Under the pieces are notes generated by a model, which did not search any database, was not told the DNA's origin, and was given only the letters and a program-made list of their open reading frames with translations. This document shows positions 9,253-18,130 of a DNA stretch of 37,640 nucleotides, one piece after another; position 1 is the stretch's first letter, and each line of letters begins with the position of its first letter. The stretch comes from Chlamydiales bacterium (GTDB taxonomy: Bacteria; Chlamydiota; Chlamydiia; Chlamydiales; JARBTQ01), in contig JARBTQ010000027.1 in NCBI GenBank assembly GCA_029240075.1, forward strand, positions 1 through 37,640, read 5' to 3'. Position numbers and translations under genes: made by a program.

Positions 9253-10743
9253 ATGGATAATTACTCAAACATAAACAGCATGTATGATTTGATAAATGCT
9301 TATTCCAATCAAAAATCTGAACTGGACGATGCTCAAAAAAATAAAATTTCTGGTTCCTTTAAAAATTATATAGGTATTTCAAAAGAAAAAGCAGCTGCAA
9401 TTGTACAAACTTTTTTAGAAAATATAGAAACAGACCTACAAAAAGATAGATATTTAACGAATGAGCAACTTTCTATTCTAGACAAACTACATAAGGCTCC
9501 AGGTCTTATTAAAATCTTAAAACCTGTTGGAATAGCGGGTAAAATAAAAAGCACTTTTTTGAATGTTTTTAAACAAGATCCTGTTACTAACCTAGACAAA
9601 GACTTTAACAAATCTTTCCATGAATCACAGACTCTAGTCATAGCACAACTTTATAGAATTATCCCCTCTGATATCAATAACAGAAATGAAATAGCACAAA
9701 ATTTATATTATGAATTATGCGATTATTTGGAGGAATGGCTTGCGCTAACTATAAAAGGTAAATATGAGTTTAGAAAAATAGATTTTGGAGAATTTGCATT
9801 TAAATTAGCTTGCCAAGAACAAAAAAATGGAAAGTGCAAAGCTATTATCAGCACTCATAAACTAATTGGAGAAGGAAATTTCAACCGAGTAAAAGAGACT
9901 CTAGAGCTAGAATTAATAAAAAAAGATAAAGGGAAGCGATCACTTAAAATTGGAACAGGAGTTAAAAGAAAAGCAACCATTCTTAAAGACCTCGAGCAAT
10001 GTGTAGCACTGCAAGAACAAATTCAAAGAAAAAGAGACTTCCTTACAAACATTCCATGGGTCAATCCTCCAAGCTCTATATTGTTTAAGCCGAAAAGCTT
10101 TGAGTTTGAGGGTGAGCAAATAGTTTTATACCAAACTGTTTCATATGAGGCTTATTTAGGAAACTCCCTATCGCAAGAAGTAAATTCTCCTGGATACATT
10201 ATGAATGCGAAGGATACACAATTCTTAACTCGTACAATCGCAACAAGCTTATTAGCTATGAGACCAACTGATAACAAAGATGACCTAGTAATTTTAGGAG
10301 ATATCAAGCCTGATAATATACTTATCGAGTACGATAAAGAAAAGCAAATTAGCAAAGCAACTCTGATAGATACTGATGGAGCTGAAAAAGGGGTAACTCC
10401 TAGAGTAGCATCTCTAGGTTACCTCTCTTTTATGGATAGAACCAGTTTGAAAAAAGGCAAAGATATGATCGATGTTAATCAGGATATCTTTAGCTTTGCT
10501 ACGATGATGCTTAAGTTAACTGATCGCGAGATGAAAGACCAACTCTCTCATAAAATTATGAACTTACACCAATCGAACATGACAATTCAAGAAAAAAAAG
10601 AAGCGTTAAAGAGCTATCTCAAATCAACAGAAAAAAATTCTATTTACTTCAAATACCTCTTAGAAGCAATTAATCTTGATCCAAAAGATATTGCAGGAGG
10701 ACGTAAACTTTTAAAAGATATGTTAGAAGGGAGATCTCCTTGA
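9253..10743 (+). CDS. Serine/threonine protein kinase-like protein (paralogue 2)
   Basis: Co-directional paralogue of the preceding kinase, near-identical in length (496 against 498 residues) and alignable end to end, with about half the positions identical by eye. It keeps the shared N-terminal domain starting MDNYS and KISGSFKNY. The glycine loop is IGEGNFNRV, the catalytic loop LGDIKPDNILI, and the metal site LIDTDGAEKG, closer to a classical DFG region than in paralogue 1. The C-lobe helix NQDIFSFATMMLKLT is present. AAAGG lies about 8 nt before the ATG. The 345-bp gap from paralogue 1 suggests separate transcription. The gene ends at the truncated left end of the repeat cluster. The N-terminal half diverges more than the catalytic half. 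Confidence 0.82.
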   Translation: MDNYSNINSMYDLINAYSNQKSELDDAQKNKISGSFKNYIGISKEKAAAIVQTFLENIETDLQKDRYLTNEQLSILDKLHKAPGLIKILKPVGIAGKIKSTFLNVFKQDPVTNLDKDFNKSFHESQTLVIAQLYRIIPSDINNRNEIAQNLYYELCDYLEEWLALTIKGKYEFRKIDFGEFAFKLACQEQKNGKCKAIISTHKLIGEGNFNRVKETLELELIKKDKGKRSLKIGTGVKRKATILKDLEQCVALQEQIQRKRDFLTNIPWVNPPSSILFKPKSFEFEGEQIVLYQTVSYEAYLGNSLSQEVNSPGYIMNAKDTQFLTRTIATSLLAMRPTDNKDDLVILGDIKPDNILIEYDKEKQISKATLIDTDGAEKGVTPRVASLGYLSFMDRTSLKKGKDMIDVNQDIFSFATMMLKLTDREMKDQLSHKIMNLHQSNMTIQEKKEALKSYLKSTEKNSIYFKYLLEAINLDPKDIAGGRKLLKDMLEGRSP

Positions 10744-10760
10744 AAATTAATATTCTAGTG

Positions 10761-11305
10761 TTCCCACAATGAAGTGCGGGGCTAGCTTAGTCTCTCCCCT
10801 ACCGGGGCGTAATGCCTTATCAAAATAGTTAACAGCTTATAGAACTTAGTTTAGTTTCTTGCCTGCTGGGGCGAAATATCTTACTACAATAGTTAATTGG
10901 TGACAGTTACCTATACCCCCTACAATATGATATATCGCATACAAACTTATTAGCTTAAGCCCTAAATTTGGTATAAACTGATTTTTTTTAAATCTTAGGC
11001 TCAATAATATCCTGGGTAGTGCTTAGATTATAGGGGGTTAGCCGAGTATCCCCCTTGCTGAGGCATGAGAGACAATAAGAGTAACCTATGAATATTTTTT
11101 ATCTGTGATCTTATGATCTATAAATTTAGCCGTTCGAAATTAACAACTTACGCGTAATGCATAGCTTTTATTTAGACGGATAACATATAGGTAAAATAGA
11201 ACATTACCTAGGACCTTACCCCCTTTAGGGGGTAATACTTAACTAGCCCCGCACTTCAGTGTGGGGAACTATAATACCTCCACCTACGCACCAGGGAGCT
11301 GGTGC
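10761..11305. mobile_element. Hairpin-ended repeat element, copy 1 (left tip missing)
   Basis: Non-coding element bounded by inverted copies of a structured end. Left: hairpin CCCACAATGAAGTGCGGG (10763-10780), then CTAG and a CCCCTACCGGGG hairpin (10796-10807). Right, in inverse: a hairpin around 11217-11235, CTAG, hairpin 11247-11266, and after about 20 nt a third hairpin GCACCAG/CTGGTGC (11288-11305) followed by AAGAAA. The third hairpin is absent on the left, where the element meets the end of kinase paralogue 2. An imperfect duplicate of the left end lies at about 10847-10883. Interior features such as GATATATCGCATA and TTAAGCCCTAAA recur in copy 2. No ORF is present, so it resembles a MITE. 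Confidence 0.7.
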
Positions 11306-11341
11306 AAGAAATACGACTAATTATAAATTTAAATAAAAATT

Positions 11342-11794
11342 ATGACCCATACCTACCGTGCTCATTATTTCCACCTTATTTGGTCAACCAAAAATCGACA
11401 GCCTTTGATCCATGATGAATTCAAATCTAGATTATATGATTACATCAAGAGTATTATCAACGAAAGGAAAGGTGTCGTGCTTGCAATCGGTGGCATGCCG
11501 GATCATATCCACCTATTAATCGGACTTAATAAGATTGAGCAATTTTCTGAGTTGATCCAAGCTATCAAAGGTAGCTCTTCAAGATGGGTTAAGCAAAATA
11601 TCCCTAAATCTAGTCTTTTTGCATGGCAAGAAGGGTATGCTTCATTTACAGTCAGCTATTCGCAGCTGGAATCTGTTCAATATTATATCTACAACCAAGC
11701 GGAGCACCATAGTAAAATTTCCTTTGCTGATGAGTTTGTTGCATTTTTAACGAGACATCAGATTGAGTATCATCCTAAATATGTATTGGATTAG
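11342..11794 (+). CDS. tnpA: IS200/IS605-type Y1 transposase
   Basis: Single-strand transposase of the HUH/Y1 family, 150 aa, full length. The HUH motif is PDHIHLLI (H55 and H57). The catalytic tyrosine is Y115 in YYIYNQAEHH (the YIxxQ pattern). Flanking family features FAWQEGYASFTVS and IEYHPKY are present. There is no TnpB. It is set between two copies of a hairpin-ended repeat, with inverted GCACCAG hairpins at 11288-11305 and 11851-11870 about 36 bp before and 57 bp after the gene. Classical IS200 ends are not inverted repeats, so the layout is closer to REP-associated transposases, although the protein itself looks like ordinary TnpA. No clear ribosome site lies before the ATG, as is common for IS200 genes. 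Confidence 0.93.
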   Translation: MTHTYRAHYFHLIWSTKNRQPLIHDEFKSRLYDYIKSIINERKGVVLAIGGMPDHIHLLIGLNKIEQFSELIQAIKGSSSRWVKQNIPKSSLFAWQEGYASFTVSYSQLESVQYYIYNQAEHHSKISFADEFVAFLTRHQIEYHPKYVLD

Positions 11795-11844
11795 AGTAGT
11801 TTTTAAATACACCAATTTTTGGATCTATTTTTAGGCTAGTTTTT

Positions 11845-12392
11845 GTTTCTTGCACCAGATCCCTGGTGCAATTTACGGCATCAATTATCCCCCACACTGA
11901 AGTGCGGGGCTAGTTTAGTCTCACCCCTACCGGGGCGTAATATTCTACTAAGACAGCGATCGGTAGCTTTTATCTATATTCTTATCCTGCAATACGATAT
12001 ATCGCATATAGATTCATTGAATTAAGCCCTAAAACTCCTATGGGGATTGAAGGTTGAGCTTCTTCAAATTTTTACTTAATGAATTATTAACAACCTTATA
12101 AATTTTGATATCTGAACCTTTACAAAAAAACCATTTAATCATTTAACGTTACCAACCCATGCAAAATAGATCTCTTTCGAAACAGGTTTCGTAGAGATCT
12201 ATCGAACCACCGATAGTAAAGAATTGAAAGGGGTCCAATATATAGATTTTATTTCTGCTGATGACATATAGGTAAAAGAGAACATTACCTAGGACCTTAC
12301 CCCCTTTAGGGGGTAATACTTAACTAGCCCCACACTTCATTGTGGGCAACAATAACTCCCAAACTATGCTCCAGGGCACTGGTGCAAGAAAC
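11845..12392. mobile_element. Hairpin-ended repeat element, copy 2 (both ends present)
   Basis: The complete form of the element seen at 10761-11305. It starts GTTTCTTG, then hairpin TGCACCAG/CTGGTGCA (11851-11870), about 20 nt, hairpin CCCCACAC/GTGCGGGG (11890-11909), CTAG, and a CCCCTACCGGGG hairpin. The right end is the inverse: hairpin about 12297-12316, CTAG, hairpin 12329-12346, 20-odd nt, hairpin GCTCCAG/CTGGTGC (12368-12385) with one mismatch, then AAGAAAC. The last base overlaps the stop codon of the neighbouring lipase-like gene. The interior contains a palindromic repeat (12168-12232) that copy 1 lacks. No credible ORF is present. Confidence 0.72.
12169..12232 (+). repeat. Dispersed 64-bp palindromic repeat, copy A
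   Basis: AGATCTCTTTCGAAAC and GTTTCGTAGAGATCT form a near-perfect hairpin (12168-12200), followed by a small ATCG/CGAT hairpin and TAGTAAAGAATTGAAA. The reverse complement of 24175-24238 aligns to it without gaps at roughly three of four positions, most differences being transitions. It is nested inside repeat element copy 2. Confidence 0.65.
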
Positions 12393-14995
12393 TAATTCAT
12401 TGCCGCTAGGGCATTAGCTGGGTCTAAATCTACGTAAAAAATACCATGCTTATCTCTAGCCTCATGTCCACGGGCTGGACTAAAGAATTGCTTGATTTTA
12501 CGTATTGTAGGTAAGATGTGTGTCAAACCAACTAGCTTACGACCTAATTCTAAAGCCTTAGGGATATAAATGGTTTTATATCCTAGCAATTTTCTATCGC
12601 TTTCTTTGTAGAGATAAGTATGACGTAAGCGAGCAAATGTAGCTGTACTTATTTTCTTTATATCGTAATCAATAGCTGATTCTCCTAATGCAAATCTTCG
12701 AGCGTGTGCTGAGATTGCGTTTTTTATAGCTAAGACTTTAGCCCCTACTTTGGGAGTAAATATAGTCATATCTAGCTTTAACCAATGATTGGTTCTCTCC
12801 TTTCTTTCTTGAGGATTGCGGATTACTCCTAAATGCTCCTCCCCTACCAAAGGGACAAAGTCGCCATATTCTAGGTTATAGTCAATAGACCACTTTTGAT
12901 CTAAAGCATGAAAAAGAGCTTGATGTTTTCTACCAAATTCAAGGAATTTTTCATTCTGCTTAGCTGAAATCCCAGCTGGTGCATCACTACAGTAAGCATG
13001 TACAGCATGCTTTGGCAATGGTATACGCCCTGCTTCAGCTAAAAAGTGGTACATCCCTTGTTGCGCTAGTGTCCCCCCTAAACTATGCCCCGCAAAGCTA
13101 AGATCTTGTGCTTTTTTATATTCAGGTAATTCTTTAAAATGCTTTCCATACATTTCAAGAACTTTATCAACATGATTTAAAAAAGTATAATCAACTTGAC
13201 TTGTGGACAATCGACTAGAGTCAATATTAAAAATATATTGCTTTAAGTCCAACTTGCCAAGTGCCCTATCCCAGTCACGAGTACTTTCTTCGTTCTTATT
13301 GGCTATTGCCAGCTCCTCCAAGGCACAGTTATAGCTTCCCAAAACCTGTTTCCATAAGGCTTTTTGCTGGCTAGACGAGAGATGGGAAGAGGTTTCTAAT
13401 GCTTTTTTCTCTTCTTGAGCTTTGAGGTAATAGCCAACCCAAACAGGGATCGTACGCTCCTCAAAAAACCGTTTTTCATACTTATTACCTAAATCAAAGC
13501 CTCTACTACCTGGAGAGCCAAATGGATAAAAATCTGCTTCTACTGATGCAAAACCATTCATCTGATAAGGATCTCCCGCTGTACTGCGATATAACTTAAT
13601 AGCAGGTAAGTTTGCTTCTTTAGAAAGGGGTTCCATAGTATAGCTAAAGTTACCATAATTATTATCACAGCAAGAAGACACCACATACCATTGGTTATCC
13701 CCCGTGGACGATTTTGGACCTGGAATTAAAGCTCCTACACGCCATTGGTTATCTTTGCCTTTTTGTACCAAATGCTTTTTAACGATTACGTGGGAAATTA
13801 TTTCATAAAAATTTTCCCAACTTGTTGAATTTTGTATATCAGGAAAAACTTGTAACAATTCCTGCTGATCAAGCCAGGGTTTATAAGATGATTTATCGGC
13901 TTGGGTGTAAAAGCCCATGATAGGATCGTTTATAATCTTCCTACCTGTAAACACATGTTCTGATCCAGCTTCTGGCATCAAAATACGGACTATTTGATCT
14001 ACTTGCTCTACTGTAGCGTCCTTTAAATCTTCTGGTAATTTTTTTAACCAATTCAAAAATTGATTTGGTTCTTCCCAATTTCTGATTATTCCGCGTATTT
14101 CTTGTCCAAAGAACTTTTGATCACGTTGTCCTACATAGGCTTTTAAAATATTTTCTAAAGTTTGGTCATTTTTCAAACGCTCAATATTTTTCACAGTTTT
14201 TCGCAATTTAAAGAGGAGTTTTCTAGCGTCATCTAATTCCACATAACTGACAGCCATATTCATACGGTAAATATGCTCTGCTTGTAAAGGTTCCCCTGTT
14301 TGGATCATCTTCCGCAGATTAAGATTGTAAACACTTTGAAATCTTTCTATCCGCTCAGCCCCGTACTCATGTAATAAAAATAATAAATAACTTTGCACTG
14401 TTATTCTATTTTCTTCCTTATATTGGTGAGAAGCCAATAATTTGCTTTCTTTAATCTTAGCCAAGGTGTAGTAAGGTTGTTTTTCTGCATGATTTAAAAC
14501 AATACGATAAGTCCCTGCAACTTTATCTGTCGGTACAAAATTTGGTTCCCAATATTGAAACGCTTCTTCTGCTAAGAGAGTAAAGGGATCTGTAAAAGAT
14601 TTTTTTGGAATTGTACTGTTCTTAGAAAAAGAATTGTGCAAAAGGTCTACTGCAGGAAAACAAGGAAAATCATTTTTACTACCCTCTTTTTGTATGCTTT
14701 GCTTAGTCTTTTCAATTTCTAGAATAAGATGAGCATCATCGGAATAATTTTTAAAAAATGGAATTGAAGAAATTATTTTAGTGAATAATGATTTTTGAGC
14801 CTTTTTAATATGTAATTGATGCTTTCCCTTTCCTAAAATTACGCTATGCCCTGGTAATAAATCGATAGACTGTGATTTCAAATGTTCTATCAGTATCTTA
14901 ACATGATGACCTTGTTGTGCTTTAATTTCTACTTTGTAGTTGTTTGGAATATCTGAAAAAATCCAATTATTATTTTTAAATCTTTCTAACTTCAT
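12392..14995 (-). CDS. Class-3-lipase-like alpha/beta hydrolase, 867 aa
   Basis: Probable esterase or lipase. The catalytic part is C-terminal. An oxyanion-type strand IKLYRSTAGDPY is at about 468-479. The nucleophile elbow is FAGHSLGGTLAQQ (S640), and YGDFVPLVGEEHLG (D714, H723) matches the Asp/His end of class-3 lipases; numbering here counts from an upstream TTG two codons before the ATG at 14995. The first 460 residues are an unrecognised helical region. No signal peptide is evident. The likely start is the ATG at 14995, without a good ribosome site. The gene is divergent from another lipase-like gene at 15314. The stop codon shares its last base with the right end of repeat element copy 2, so insertion may have set the 3' boundary. 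Its substrate cannot be told from sequence; an effector role is inferred. Confidence 0.78.
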   Translation of the reverse strand: MKLERFKNNNWIFSDIPNNYKVEIKAQQGHHVKILIEHLKSQSIDLLPGHSVILGKGKHQLHIKKAQKSLFTKIISSIPFFKNYSDDAHLILEIEKTKQSIQKEGSKNDFPCFPAVDLLHNSFSKNSTIPKKSFTDPFTLLAEEAFQYWEPNFVPTDKVAGTYRIVLNHAEKQPYYTLAKIKESKLLASHQYKEENRITVQSYLLFLLHEYGAERIERFQSVYNLNLRKMIQTGEPLQAEHIYRMNMAVSYVELDDARKLLFKLRKTVKNIERLKNDQTLENILKAYVGQRDQKFFGQEIRGIIRNWEEPNQFLNWLKKLPEDLKDATVEQVDQIVRILMPEAGSEHVFTGRKIINDPIMGFYTQADKSSYKPWLDQQELLQVFPDIQNSTSWENFYEIISHVIVKKHLVQKGKDNQWRVGALIPGPKSSTGDNQWYVVSSCCDNNYGNFSYTMEPLSKEANLPAIKLYRSTAGDPYQMNGFASVEADFYPFGSPGSRGFDLGNKYEKRFFEERTIPVWVGYYLKAQEEKKALETSSHLSSSQQKALWKQVLGSYNCALEELAIANKNEESTRDWDRALGKLDLKQYIFNIDSSRLSTSQVDYTFLNHVDKVLEMYGKHFKELPEYKKAQDLSFAGHSLGGTLAQQGMYHFLAEAGRIPLPKHAVHAYCSDAPAGISAKQNEKFLEFGRKHQALFHALDQKWSIDYNLEYGDFVPLVGEEHLGVIRNPQERKERTNHWLKLDMTIFTPKVGAKVLAIKNAISAHARRFALGESAIDYDIKKISTATFARLRHTYLYKESDRKLLGYKTIYIPKALELGRKLVGLTHILPTIRKIKQFFSPARGHEARDKHGIFYVDLDPANALAAMN

Positions 14996-15313
14996 AAACA
15001 ACCATAATAAATATTAATAAACAATTAAATTATAAAATAAAAAATAATTAAAAACAAACTATACTTAAAAAAATAAATAAGAACGGAATGATTTAATTTA
15101 AGAATTTTATTGCTGATTTTTATTCTAGATAATATAAAATGGGTCTGCTAAAGAAGCAGATTCAAAAGTAGAAAGTAACAGCAAGGAGTTCTTTAGCCTT
15201 GATTTATAAAATCTATGAAATAAATCATTGAAGCGAAACTAGGAAAATGAAGCAAATATGGGCTTAGGTATAACTTCCCAACCTGTATCAGCTTTACTAT
15301 AAAAGGATTTTAT
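14996..15313. promoter_or_regulatory. Divergent intergenic region between two lipase-like genes
   Basis: 318 bp, very AT-rich, separating divergent starts, so it should contain promoters for both genes. I see one small hairpin, TCTGCT/AGCAGA (15144-15160), and no confident promoter. AGGA lies about 5 nt before the ATG at 15314. No coding sequence is supported. Confidence 0.4.
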
Positions 15314-17413
15314 ATGTTAAATAATATTTTAAATATCTGGAGTGCGCAGCCTGCTATAGCTGCGACCAAAGAGGTTATTGAAAGTTCTGTTATGCCTATG
15401 GTCGAAAAAATTGACCAAATGGCTCGAAAAACAGCAAACGATTACGCTTCCATTCTGTCTTATATTTCTTATCTTAATCCTTATAATTATTTTTATCCCG
15501 CGGGTGATTCTAATTCTACTCAAAGTGATGTGGTTGCTAATAATGAAGTGTCGACGTTCCCTTTGCTTACTGAGATGGTAAAAGAAGAGTTGATTAAACC
15601 TACTTTAGAACTGTTTTACGGGCAAAATCTGATTAATAAGGTACTAGGTTATTATGAGTGGTTTGATAAAACTTTTTTTACCCCTTTAGAAACTAAAGTA
15701 ATTTTAGCAAGTGCTGCAGCTCAGGTTACTCGAGAAGATGTAGCTGTAGCTTATTCTGAATGGCAAAAATTAGATTTAGAAGTGTTAAAACCTTTTTTGA
15801 AAGCAATTTTTCCAATAACAGATCTACTTGCTATAGAGAAACTAATTCTTTCTTCAAAGCCCTTTGAAGAATTAAATATAGATGAAATGAATTTGGTTAT
15901 GACTCCCTTTCAAATGTGCGTATTAACGGAAAAAGGATCTCAGCCTATAACAATCAGTAAATACGAGTTATCACAGCTTCCTAAAGCAACTAGCATGCGT
16001 GTACAAGAAACTTCACTTACCTTTGCAGAGGTTTTAAGGTTAAGTAGCGAATATGTAGTTGAAGAAGATATTCCAGGAATGCACGATTTATCAAAAAAAC
16101 AACTACAAAAGTTAGCTACCTCAGAATATTTTTCTAGAGAAATTGCTTATTCTTCCTTTACGGACGGAAAAATTATCCCTTCTATTCGTACTGATGGCAA
16201 AAGGGAATTTTTAGAAATTGTAAAAAGCATTAATGAAAAAGGGGTAAGGCTCTTAATTTTACAATCATGTCATCGCACCTCAAGCGTTAATATTCGAGTG
16301 CTTGCCCGCGGCACAATCTTTTCTAATGTAGCCAGTGCTATTCATAATTTAGCTGATTCTGTAGGTCAGAGAGCTGCAAGAAGTTATAAAGACGAAGTTA
16401 TAAAGGCGATTAAAATAAGTGCTACAAAGTTAAGCAAAAGTTCTCTTTCTATCCATTTTCATGGCCATAGCCAAGGGGGGACTATCAGCCAGCATTTATG
16501 CCGCCATTTTGTTAAAGCATTGACAGAAGAGACAACCAATTCTTTTGAAAATTTGAAAGAAGTTGATTTAATTGTATGGAACTCCCCTGCAGCACTTGAT
16601 TGTCATGCTAAATACCATACAGATAATTTAAAGAAAATTGCGACAAATAACATCACTAAGAACTGTCAATTTGGCATCCATTATTGCAAAGTTAAAAACG
16701 ACCCTTTTCAGTCACTTGGTTGTGTGTTTTTGGGCAGAGATTTGTATTCAAATAATGTCACTTGCAGCATTACGATTTTCGATGAGCCTGCACGTTCTTG
16801 GCTTCCACGTTCTATAAATGCCCATTGTCAAACTGTATTTAATAAGAATAGATATAGATCTATTATACGCCATAAAGCTTCTTGCATAGAATTAGAGGAA
16901 GTTTATAGGGAAAATTTTAAATTTTTACAATCTATGCATGCCCACTTTCATAGAGCAAGCACTAAGCTAGAAGACTTGAGGTACAGTTCAGATATTCCTT
17001 TAAGTTCAGAGGCATATCAATTTTATGGACAACTAAATGAAAAAGAGTGGGAAGATCTTTTGCAGGGTACAGAAAAAAGGCTTATAGAAATTAAAAACCA
17101 TCATCAAGAAATTGTTAAAGAACTACAAGCAACTCATTTCTATCAGAAACCCTATTTCTATCGGAGAATAGCTGGACTATTGATCCCTTTTCTTGGAGAT
17201 CAGTTAGAAACTTTTATCCATACTCGATCTCCCTATGAATTTATGGTAGATGCTATCGAAAAAGCTCCTAATACTACAACTGCAGCGGTTATAGTTGCGA
17301 GTGCGATTACTTATATGAATCCCTCAATTGCATATGTAGTGGGTATACCTTTAGGTCTAGTCTCTTTTAGTTGGAATACTTCTAAGTGGTTGATTACACA
17401 TTACCAAAGTTAA
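15314..17413 (+). CDS. Class-3-lipase-like alpha/beta hydrolase with C-terminal hydrophobic segment
   Basis: Probable hydrolase of the same broad fold as its divergent neighbour, but not an obvious close paralogue. An oxyanion-type strand VLARGTIFSNV is at 329-339. The nucleophile elbow is IHFHGHSQGGTISQH (S386). Candidate Asp is D463 in KNDPFQSLGCVFLG and candidate His is H504 in INAHCQTVF. About 310 residues precede the catalytic core and are unrecognised. A hydrophobic stretch at about 655-690 (AAVIVASAITY, IAYVVGIPLGLVSF) could be a hairpin membrane anchor, as seen in proteins delivered to host membranes. The start is supported by AGGA. A strong terminator follows. Function in lipid hydrolysis is inferred from the fold only. 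Confidence 0.72.
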   Translation: MLNNILNIWSAQPAIAATKEVIESSVMPMVEKIDQMARKTANDYASILSYISYLNPYNYFYPAGDSNSTQSDVVANNEVSTFPLLTEMVKEELIKPTLELFYGQNLINKVLGYYEWFDKTFFTPLETKVILASAAAQVTREDVAVAYSEWQKLDLEVLKPFLKAIFPITDLLAIEKLILSSKPFEELNIDEMNLVMTPFQMCVLTEKGSQPITISKYELSQLPKATSMRVQETSLTFAEVLRLSSEYVVEEDIPGMHDLSKKQLQKLATSEYFSREIAYSSFTDGKIIPSIRTDGKREFLEIVKSINEKGVRLLILQSCHRTSSVNIRVLARGTIFSNVASAIHNLADSVGQRAARSYKDEVIKAIKISATKLSKSSLSIHFHGHSQGGTISQHLCRHFVKALTEETTNSFENLKEVDLIVWNSPAALDCHAKYHTDNLKKIATNNITKNCQFGIHYCKVKNDPFQSLGCVFLGRDLYSNNVTCSITIFDEPARSWLPRSINAHCQTVFNKNRYRSIIRHKASCIELEEVYRENFKFLQSMHAHFHRASTKLEDLRYSSDIPLSSEAYQFYGQLNEKEWEDLLQGTEKRLIEIKNHHQEIVKELQATHFYQKPYFYRRIAGLLIPFLGDQLETFIHTRSPYEFMVDAIEKAPNTTTAAVIVASAITYMNPSIAYVVGIPLGLVSFSWNTSKWLITHYQS

Positions 17414-17428
17414 AATAGTTGATTAGAT

Positions 17429-17476
17429 CCTAGCCCTGATCACACTTTTAATAATAAAGTGATTTTTTGGGCTAGG
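17429..17476. terminator. Composite bidirectional terminator
   Basis: Outer stem CCTAGCCC (17429-17436) with GGGCTAGG (17469-17476) encloses an inner stem CACTTT/AAAGTG (17443-17448, 17456-17461) followed by ATTTTTT on the plus strand. It lies between convergent genes ending at 17413 and 17489 and could serve both. Confidence 0.75.
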
Positions 17477-17488
17477 CCATTTATAAGT

Positions 17489-18088
17489 TTACTGAGTAGA
17501 CAGGAGCCTTCCCTTTTCTTGCCGTTGTCTAGCATAGTAATGATCAAAACTCTTCTTTATCTTTGCATCATTAATATAAGCTCTTTCAAAACTAGTAACG
17601 ATTTGGGGCATTTTTGAAAGATCATCCTGTACTTTAGCTACTTTTTGTCTAGCAAGTTCTGCTAGTTCTGCTATTGATTTATGGTTATTGATGGTTGATT
17701 TAGTTAATGTATAACCGGTCAAGCTATAAAGCAAATCAGCTGATTTCTCTTCCCCTCTTTTACGAAAAATTTGGCAGATTCTAAGAATAGGGCCTTGCGC
17801 ATTTTTTTGATAATGAAAAATTTCTCGATCTTTAACAGCTTTGATAAAACTAAGTCCTACCTCACATGACAGCTGTTCGTGACTTAAAGATTGAAATAGC
17901 TTTATTAGTATTTCAGGCTGGTTTTCTAGAATAGGTAAATCTTTTTGAACTTCACTAAATAAGACAACAAGTTCCCCTTCCTTAAGAGATAAAGGACGCA
18001 GTCCATTCGATAGATTATCAAGAGGCTCTTCTTTTATATAATTGCTGATCTCAGATAAATTTGAACTATAAGATTTAATTGAATACAT
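17489..18088 (-). CDS. Orphan protein, 199 aa, paralogue of the upstream gene
   Basis: Not recognised. The first 110 residues align with the 151-aa protein encoded just upstream: YIKEEPLDNL matches YIINEPLDQL, and LIKLFQSLSHEQLS matches LLKLFQSLSIEQLS. The remaining part is helical and charged and has no counterpart there. No signal peptide or membrane segment. AGGAAG precedes the ATG. It is the last of three same-strand genes with short gaps (42 and 53 bp), so a transcription unit is likely. The tandem duplication suggests a lineage-specific family. Confidence 0.7.
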   Translation of the reverse strand: MYSIKSYSSNLSEISNYIKEEPLDNLSNGLRPLSLKEGELVVLFSEVQKDLPILENQPEILIKLFQSLSHEQLSCEVGLSFIKAVKDREIFHYQKNAQGPILRICQIFRKRGEEKSADLLYSLTGYTLTKSTINNHKSIAELAELARQKVAKVQDDLSKMPQIVTSFERAYINDAKIKKSFDHYYARQRQEKGRLLSTQ

Positions 18089-18130
18089 AACGCTTCCTAT
18101 TTTTTTAAATTTTATTTGATGATTAACTAT

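Noticed and set aside
11843-12025. 60-aa ORF across the left end of repeat element copy 2
   Set aside because: It runs through the hairpin repeats and has no protein-like composition or ribosome site.
10744-12392. CRISPR array
   Set aside because: The repeats are few, palindromic, inverted and irregularly spaced, with no spacers and no cas genes.
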